From Candidatus Heimdallarchaeota archaeon (lineage in GTDB: Archaea; Asgardarchaeota; Heimdallarchaeia; Heimdallarchaeales; Kariarchaeaceae): a stretch of 10,692 bases of DNA. Within the stretch, counting starts at the first letter, position 1. The number at the start of each line of letters is the position of its first letter. The stretch lies in the NCBI GenBank assembly GCA_021399405.1, contig JAAFKL010000431.1, positions 1-10,692 on the forward strand. The letters run 5' to 3'. The notes under the pieces were generated by a model that saw only the letters and a program-made list of their open reading frames with translations, was not told the origin of the DNA and ran no database searches. Both the position numbers and the translations under genes were made by a program. Positions 7,027 through 10,692 of this stretch are shown here, piece after piece.

Positions 7027-8268
7027 TCATTGTCGTAATTTAATATTTTTTATTTTGAGAAGAGGAATAATACTAAGCATAATAATAACCGTTGATACCT
7101 GTAATGGGATGAAAATTGGAACATCTAACAATTCTGACAAAAATATCACTATGAGTCCCCCTAAAGCAAATTGACCGATATTACTAATACTTGTATAAGT
7201 AGCGAATCCTGTAGATTCAAATGATTTGGGGGTAGATTCTTGAATTATTTTGAGTTGATAGCCTTCGAATGATCCCGAAGTTATCCCAATTAAGAGCAAA
7301 TACATGAACTGGAATCTGATATCATTTATCCAAATAAGAGTTAGACTACCGAGTATAGAGCCTGAAAATGCTACAAACAATGTAATTATTCTTCTTTTAT
7401 TTTCCACTTCATCAAATAAAATACCATTAACAATGGCACCCACAAATGAACCTATAGCAAACATCAATGCACCATATCCAATCATCCGTATGGAATAATC
7501 AAATTCCCTTTCCATAATTATAGAGAGGAGTGGTACAATGGATAAACTCATGCCACTAAGAAAGAAAAATATAATTTTGTTGTTTCTGTTTCCTAAAGAA
7601 AAGATATTTGTAAAAGTAGTTCGAAATAAGTTAACATCAGACGACGCAGGAGTTAATTTCTTTTTTTGAGGTAAGAGAAGAGCAATTAGGGAAATTGAGA
7701 TCCCGAATACTGAATTCACATAAAACATAGTTTGCCAACCATAATTACCAACTATAAGGGCACTAGCAACTCCAGTAAGACCGATACCTAATCCTCTTGA
7801 ACCCCATGCTACACCTTGAATTCTAGATATGTGTGTCTTAGGGGTAAATTCTACTGTCTGTCCATCAACCACCGAATCTGCGATTGCAGAACCCATGGCC
7901 AGTGAAATCCCGCTTAATACGAATAATAAATTAGCCGAATCATGTAACCCAATTGTTAGCCAACCAACAATCGAAAAAATTGTTGAAATGATTAGATAGG
8001 GTTTTCTCCGCCCATATTTTCCAACAGAGTAGTTATCCGTAATAAAGCCAAATATTACTTTGATATACCATGGAAAAATAATGATCACACTATAGGTTAC
8101 ACTCACAGAATAGTTACCAGCATCTAATTCTGATCTTATATAGAGGGGCAAAAGCAAAACCATCGAGGCAAGTGAATAACCCTGTCCAAAATAAAAATAG
8201 CCTAGAACAATAACAAACCAATTCTTAAATTCAGTATCAGCCACTGATGTGGGGGTAACTTTCTCCAT
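7027..8268 (-). CDS. MFS transporter resembling the folate-biopterin (BT1) group
   Basis: This 413-residue membrane carrier has about twelve hydrophobic segments in two halves, separated by a polar loop near 200-230. The loop between segments two and three has FPWYIKVIFGFITDNYSVGK followed by YGRRKPYLI, a form of the MFS motif A. The preceding PWYIK and the later ADSVVDGQTVEFTP (130-143) recall the folate-biopterin transporter group, where a similar P-x-x-K-P-x-x-G and ADxxVDG pattern occurs. Substrate cannot be read from this; pteridines, nucleosides or sugars are all possible. The ATG start is 23 bases after the FabI stop, with a partial GTGA ribosome-binding sequence about 10 bases before it, so the two genes are probably cotranscribed. 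The length is ordinary for the superfamily. MFS membership is firm; the subgroup is moderately supported. Confidence 0.87.
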   Translation of the reverse strand: MEKVTPTSVADTEFKNWFVIVLGYFYFGQGYSLASMVLLLPLYIRSELDAGNYSVSVTYSVIIIFPWYIKVIFGFITDNYSVGKYGRRKPYLIISTIFSIVGWLTIGLHDSANLLFVLSGISLAMGSAIADSVVDGQTVEFTPKTHISRIQGVAWGSRGLGIGLTGVASALIVGNYGWQTMFYVNSVFGISISLIALLLPQKKKLTPASSDVNLFRTTFTNIFSLGNRNNKIIFFFLSGMSLSIVPLLSIIMEREFDYSIRMIGYGALMFAIGSFVGAIVNGILFDEVENKRRIITLFVAFSGSILGSLTLIWINDIRFQFMYLLLIGITSGSFEGYQLKIIQESTPKSFESTGFATYTSISNIGQFALGGLIVIFLSELLDVPIFIPLQVSTVIIMLSIIPLLKIKNIKLRQ

Positions 8269-8291
8269 TTAGAGCACTTCACAAAATTCTG

Positions 8292-9080
8292 CTAAGATGA
8301 TTTTAATTTATCTAGATCTGGTGGAACTCCAACAATACTGTATCCTGAATCTACAAAAATAGTCTGACCTGTTATTCCAGAAGCCATATCACTTAATAAG
8401 AAAATTGAAGCTTTTGCAGTATCGTCTTGGGTAACATTACGTTTCAATGGAGCAGAATGAGCCATGAAATTCATAATATCATCAAACCCAGGAATATGGC
8501 TTGCGGCTAGTGTTCGAATTGGACCTGATGAGACGGCATTAATTCGATGTCCTGCAGCACCTAAGACTACGGAAAGTTCTCTTACTAATGATTCGAGTGC
8601 AGCTTTGGCAACACCCATTAATCGATAGCCTGGCACAACACCTGTGGCACCAATGTATGTTAGAGTAATTATACTACTATTTGGATTCAATACACGCATC
8701 GCATGACGAGAGATCCTTTGAAGAGAATAACTTGATATTACCATTGCAGTGTTAAAATCTTCCTCAGTAGTAAAAATAATTGGTTTCATCAATGCAGATG
8801 CCGGAGCATAGCCTATGGCATGGACAACCATGTCGAATTTTCCAGACAAACGATTAAAAAGATCTTTAACCTGTTCTTCGAATGATACGTCACATTCTTC
8901 GATGGATTCGATACCTTCAACTCCATTGGTAAGTTGTAGCAACCGACTTTTGAATCGTTTCTGATATGAGAGTATTGTTGTACCGCCTGCTTGGATTATT
9001 AGATTATTAATAGCCCATGCAATACTATCTTCTGAGGCTACACCAAAAATCAAAGCCCTTTTACCAGTAAAATCAATCAT
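8292..9080 (-). CDS. fabI: Enoyl-[acyl-carrier-protein] reductase, FabI type
   Basis: This short-chain dehydrogenase relative reduces the trans-2-enoyl thioester in the last step of fatty-acid elongation, using NADH or NADPH, in the cytoplasm. Counting from the chosen ATG it has 262 residues, the length of E. coli FabI. The cofactor motif GVASEDSIAWAI near the N-terminus, CDVS, HAIGYAP and SGPIRTLAAS are FabI signatures. Catalytic Tyr142, Tyr152 and Lys159 keep the E. coli spacing (146, 156, 163), which separates FabI from ordinary SDR enzymes with Y-x3-K. The frame stays open nine codons further to a TTG at 9107, but that triplet lies within the TATA-like box and the ATG at 9080 puts DFTGKRALIFG at the usual FabI N-terminus. 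The MFS gene follows at 23 bases. FabI is uncommon in archaea, suggesting transfer from bacteria at some point. A related reductase acting on another enoyl thioester is possible. Confidence 0.9.
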   Translation of the reverse strand: MIDFTGKRALIFGVASEDSIAWAINNLIIQAGGTTILSYQKRFKSRLLQLTNGVEGIESIEECDVSFEEQVKDLFNRLSGKFDMVVHAIGYAPASALMKPIIFTTEEDFNTAMVISSYSLQRISRHAMRVLNPNSSIITLTYIGATGVVPGYRLMGVAKAALESLVRELSVVLGAAGHRINAVSSGPIRTLAASHIPGFDDIMNFMAHSAPLKRNVTQDDTAKASIFLLSDMASGITGQTIFVDSGYSIVGVPPDLDKLKSS

Positions 9081-9097
9081 CAATTGATAATGAACAC

Positions 9098-9107
9098 TTG
9101 TATACAA
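9098..9107 (-). promoter_or_regulatory. TATA-like box of fabI, itself a 10-bp palindrome
   Basis: The sequence ttgtatacaa is self-complementary and centred about 22 bases upstream of the ATG at 9080. The position fits a leaderless transcript, so fabI may start independently of the CBS gene 91 bases upstream. The palindrome may be chance, since TATA boxes are often symmetric. Confidence 0.4.
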
Positions 9108-9171
9108 AGCAGTTTTTATCTAAGTTCAGAGATTCAAATGATAATATTTGAGATTTAAGTTTTTTATTTTT

Positions 9172-9978
9172 CTAGAAAAGCTGATATCTTCCGATAAGTA
9201 ACAGAATATCACGTTCGGTAAATACACCAATTAGTGAGCCTTCTTCATCAATTACTGGAACTCCACCAATCCCCTTATCGATTAATATTCTAGCAACTTC
9301 AGAAACTGAGTCTTCAATACTAACCAAGGTTACTTCTGGATTGACGATGGTACTAACCTTTTCCTTCATAATTTCCATGGATGGCTCACCAGATCTCATA
9401 ATGTGATCTGAAATATGTCTAAGTATTCCACTTGCAGTTACAACACCTTTTACGTTGTTATCGTTATCAGTGAGGATCACACGACGAATCTTGTGTTTTA
9501 CCATTAATTTCATAATTTTAGTCATGGTAGAGGTTTTGTAGGGTGCTGTGATTGGTTTTGAGGTGATAAATTCACTTAAATCAGCATCTGCAAATGAATT
9601 TTCAGTAAATGCTTTGACCAAGTCAGTTTCGGTTACAATACCGGCTAATGTTCGATCTCGTTCTGAAACAATAGGTAATGAGCCTAGATTGTGCTCAAAC
9701 ATTAATTTTACGGCTTCTCCTAATTCAACATCTCGGTAAACAAATACTGGCTCTTTTACCATATGATATTGTAATTCTTCTCCGAGTACACTCAATCCTT
9801 TACTTTCTACTAAATAGAGCAAATCTCGAGATGTAACGATCCCAACTAATTTGTCCTCCCAAAGAATGGGAATTCTTCTAAAATGATTCTTGCTCATTAT
9901 CTCTATCGCATCTGATACGGTCTCGATTGGACGCAATGATATAGGATATTGTGTGGCAATTGAAATTATTTGAGCCAT
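9172..9978 (-). CDS. Protein of four CBS domains
   Basis: This 268-residue protein consists of four cystathionine-beta-synthase (CBS) domains arranged as two Bateman modules and nothing else. The domains cover roughly 7-55, 75-122, 140-188 and 210-260. Each ends in the characteristic strand-turn-helix motif: GIVTSRD (46-52), GIVTETD (113-119), GVVTASG (178-184) and GVFTERD (251-257). The Asp that usually contacts the ribose of adenine nucleotides is kept in three and replaced by Gly in the third, so that site may be altered. CBS pairs commonly bind AMP, ADP, ATP, NAD or S-adenosylmethionine and pass the signal to a partner; here the partner must be a separate protein. There is no signal peptide or membrane segment. 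Stand-alone four-CBS proteins are common in archaea. It lies 91 bases upstream of fabI on the same strand, and no T-tract follows it, so read-through into fabI is possible. Confidence 0.92.
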   Translation of the reverse strand: MAQIISIATQYPISLRPIETVSDAIEIMSKNHFRRIPILWEDKLVGIVTSRDLLYLVESKGLSVLGEELQYHMVKEPVFVYRDVELGEAVKLMFEHNLGSLPIVSERDRTLAGIVTETDLVKAFTENSFADADLSEFITSKPITAPYKTSTMTKIMKLMVKHKIRRVILTDNDNNVKGVVTASGILRHISDHIMRSGEPSMEIMKEKVSTIVNPEVTLVSIEDSVSEVARILIDKGIGGVPVIDEEGSLIGVFTERDILLLIGRYQLF

Positions 9979-10166
9979 GAGATTATTCTAATTTGATTCC
10001 CCAATTAATGCTTTTGACTGTATCGGTTGATTCAGTTGATGTTAAGAGAACAATAAAGTACACAAAGACATTTAATCATTGGGAAGAGATTTCCTAATAT
10101 TTTATGTAGTTATCATAATTTGTATTGTTTTAGCTGAGATGATGAACAGGAAAATTTTCACTTTAC

Positions 10167-10188
10167 ATTTCAATTATTTCATTGAAAT
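10167..10188. repeat. Inverted repeat, 8-bp perfect arms, 6-base loop
   Basis: Arms atttcaat and attgaaat surround the loop tatttc. All pairs but one are A-T, so a hairpin would be weak. It lies about 190 bases upstream of the CBS gene start and could be a protein-binding site or chance in AT-rich DNA. Confidence 0.3.
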
Positions 10189-10337
10189 AGGTTTAAAATT
10201 GAATTTGTGAATCCATTATATTCATCGAAGTTAAACGTTTTATTGGTTTGATTATTTATCACCGAAAATAACAATTATTAACCCAAATTATTGAAATTGC
10301 ATACCGTATTATGATCCAACCATTATTTTTTCAAATT

Positions 10338-10344
10338 AAAAAAA
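10338..10344 (-). terminator. T7 terminator of the right-edge gene
   Basis: The minus strand has seven consecutive T residues preceded by CCC, starting about eight bases after the TGA stop at 10352-10354. This is a good archaeal T-tract terminator and independently supports a minus-strand gene ending there. Confidence 0.5.
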
Positions 10345-10351
10345 GGGTTTT

Positions 10352-10692
10352 TCACGTTCCACAAACTCTATCAGGTGTCACCACCACTTCTTGCGAAGCT
10401 AATAATGTTCTCGATTCTAGCGAATCCGTGCTTCTGTCATCTTCTCCCTCTTTCGATGGCTCGAAAAATGAGATCAACAAAGATGGTTTACCGTGATTTT
10501 TATCCACCGCTTGATCACTGTTAACGGCGTTACTGTCTGACAGATTGTTAGACAGATCAGAACTTCCTCGGGTATTTTTATTATTATTAGTATTATTTAA
10601 TACCTTCATAGTTTTCGGTTCCGCAGAACCTAGTTCTCTTACCTCAAATAAAGAAGACTTTAGATGAGAAGTAAGTTTAAAGTATTTAGCAG
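10352..10692 (-). CDS. C-terminal part of an unidentified protein with a low-complexity tail, cut by the window edge
   Basis: The frame is open from the right edge through 112 residues to a TGA at 10352-10354. The first visible part (KLTSHLKSSLFEVRELGSAE) looks like folded-domain sequence. From about residue 28 it becomes rich in Asn, Ser and Asp (NNTNNNKN, SDLSNNLSDSN), with a short hydrophobic patch LLISFFEP, and is probably disordered. The ATG at 10609 would give an 85-residue protein, but it has no promoter-like sequence near it and the open frame continues upstream, so it is more likely an internal Met. A T7 terminator directly follows the stop. I do not recognise the family. The tail has more G+C at third positions than its neighbours, which could mean relaxed constraint, or that the frame is not coding. 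Confidence 0.5.
   Translation of the reverse strand, partial: AKYFKLTSHLKSSLFEVRELGSAEPKTMKVLNNTNNNKNTRGSSDLSNNLSDSNAVNSDQAVDKNHGKPSLLISFFEPSKEGEDDRSTDSLESRTLLASQEVVVTPDRVCGT
10533..10555. repeat. Hairpin-forming inverted repeat within the right-edge gene
   Basis: Arms ctgtctgac and gttagacag form nine pairs, one of them G-U, around the five-base loop agatt. On the coding strand it encodes part of the Ser/Asn/Asp tail, so it may simply reflect repeated codons for similar residues. Confidence 0.4.

Larger units (their letters stand above)
9979..10351. other. Intergenic region of 373 bases without a recognisable gene
   Basis: The stretch separates the CBS gene from the 3' end of the right-edge gene. 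It is AT-rich and holds the inverted repeat at 10167-10188 and the T-tract at 10338-10344. No convincing TATA box stands at the usual distance from the CBS start, so that promoter may lie further up, leaving a longer leader. I find no coding frame of convincing composition and no tRNA-like fold. Confidence 0.5.

Noticed and set aside
9081..9107. Nine-codon extension of FabI to a TTG start
   Set aside because: The extra residues do not match the FabI N-terminus, and the TTG falls inside the TATA-like box that fits the ATG at 9080.
10311..10496. Plus-strand frame of 61 codons
   Set aside because: It is antisense to the right-edge gene and its terminator, resembles no known protein, and has no TATA-like box at the right distance.
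10352..10609. Independent 85-residue gene starting at ATG 10609
   Set aside because: The frame remains open to the window edge through plausible protein sequence and no promoter-like box precedes the ATG, so this is more likely the tail of a larger protein.
10664..10692. Possible plus-strand gene start (ATG AGA AGT AAG) at the right edge
   Set aside because: Only 29 bases are visible and the minus strand reads open through the same stretch, so there is not enough support.
1..10692. CRISPR array, insertion sequence or defence island
   Set aside because: No regularly spaced repeats, transposase or integrase motifs, terminal inverted repeats or known defence domains were seen on either strand.

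Overview
The window looks like archaeal chromosome with low G+C (about one third, by eye). Three signs support this. AT-rich TATA-like boxes lie roughly 20-35 bases upstream of several start codons, leaving little or no room for a leader. Shine-Dalgarno sequences are almost absent. Transcription ends are marked by plain T-tracts. The gene content fits an Asgard (Heimdall-type) archaeon, with large TPR and coiled-coil proteins, a cytoplasmic sulfite-oxidase-fold protein, a multi-CBS protein and a bacterial-type FabI. That placement is inference; no marker gene is present to prove it.

Left part (1-1715): all genes are on the minus strand. The first 26 codons of a coiled-coil protein run off the left edge. 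Next come a molybdopterin (sulfite oxidase-type) oxidoreductase, whose promoter carries an 18-bp perfect palindrome, and an unrecognised four-helix membrane protein.

Middle part (1716-4422): a plus-strand TPR protein sits between a decayed 3' fragment of a homocysteine S-methyltransferase gene (1801-1917) and the intact methyltransferase gene (3568-4422). Fragment and gene have the same orientation and form direct repeats around the TPR gene, which points to a past duplication followed by loss.

Right part (4573-9978): a minus-strand run, in transcription order: a four-CBS-domain protein, FabI enoyl-ACP reductase, an MFS carrier resembling folate/biopterin transporters (23 bases after FabI, probably cotranscribed), and a 795-residue protein with N-terminal TPRs, a roughly 440-residue coiled coil containing internal repeats, and a C-terminal winged-helix-like domain.

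Right edge (9979-10692): 373 bases with no recognisable gene, then the 3' end of a minus-strand gene that enters from beyond the window. It has a low-complexity tail and is followed by a T7 terminator.

I see no rRNA, tRNA, CRISPR array, transposase or defence system. The most interesting items are the methyltransferase remnant flanking the TPR gene, the TPR/coiled-coil/winged-helix protein, the archaeal-context FabI, and the promoter palindrome.
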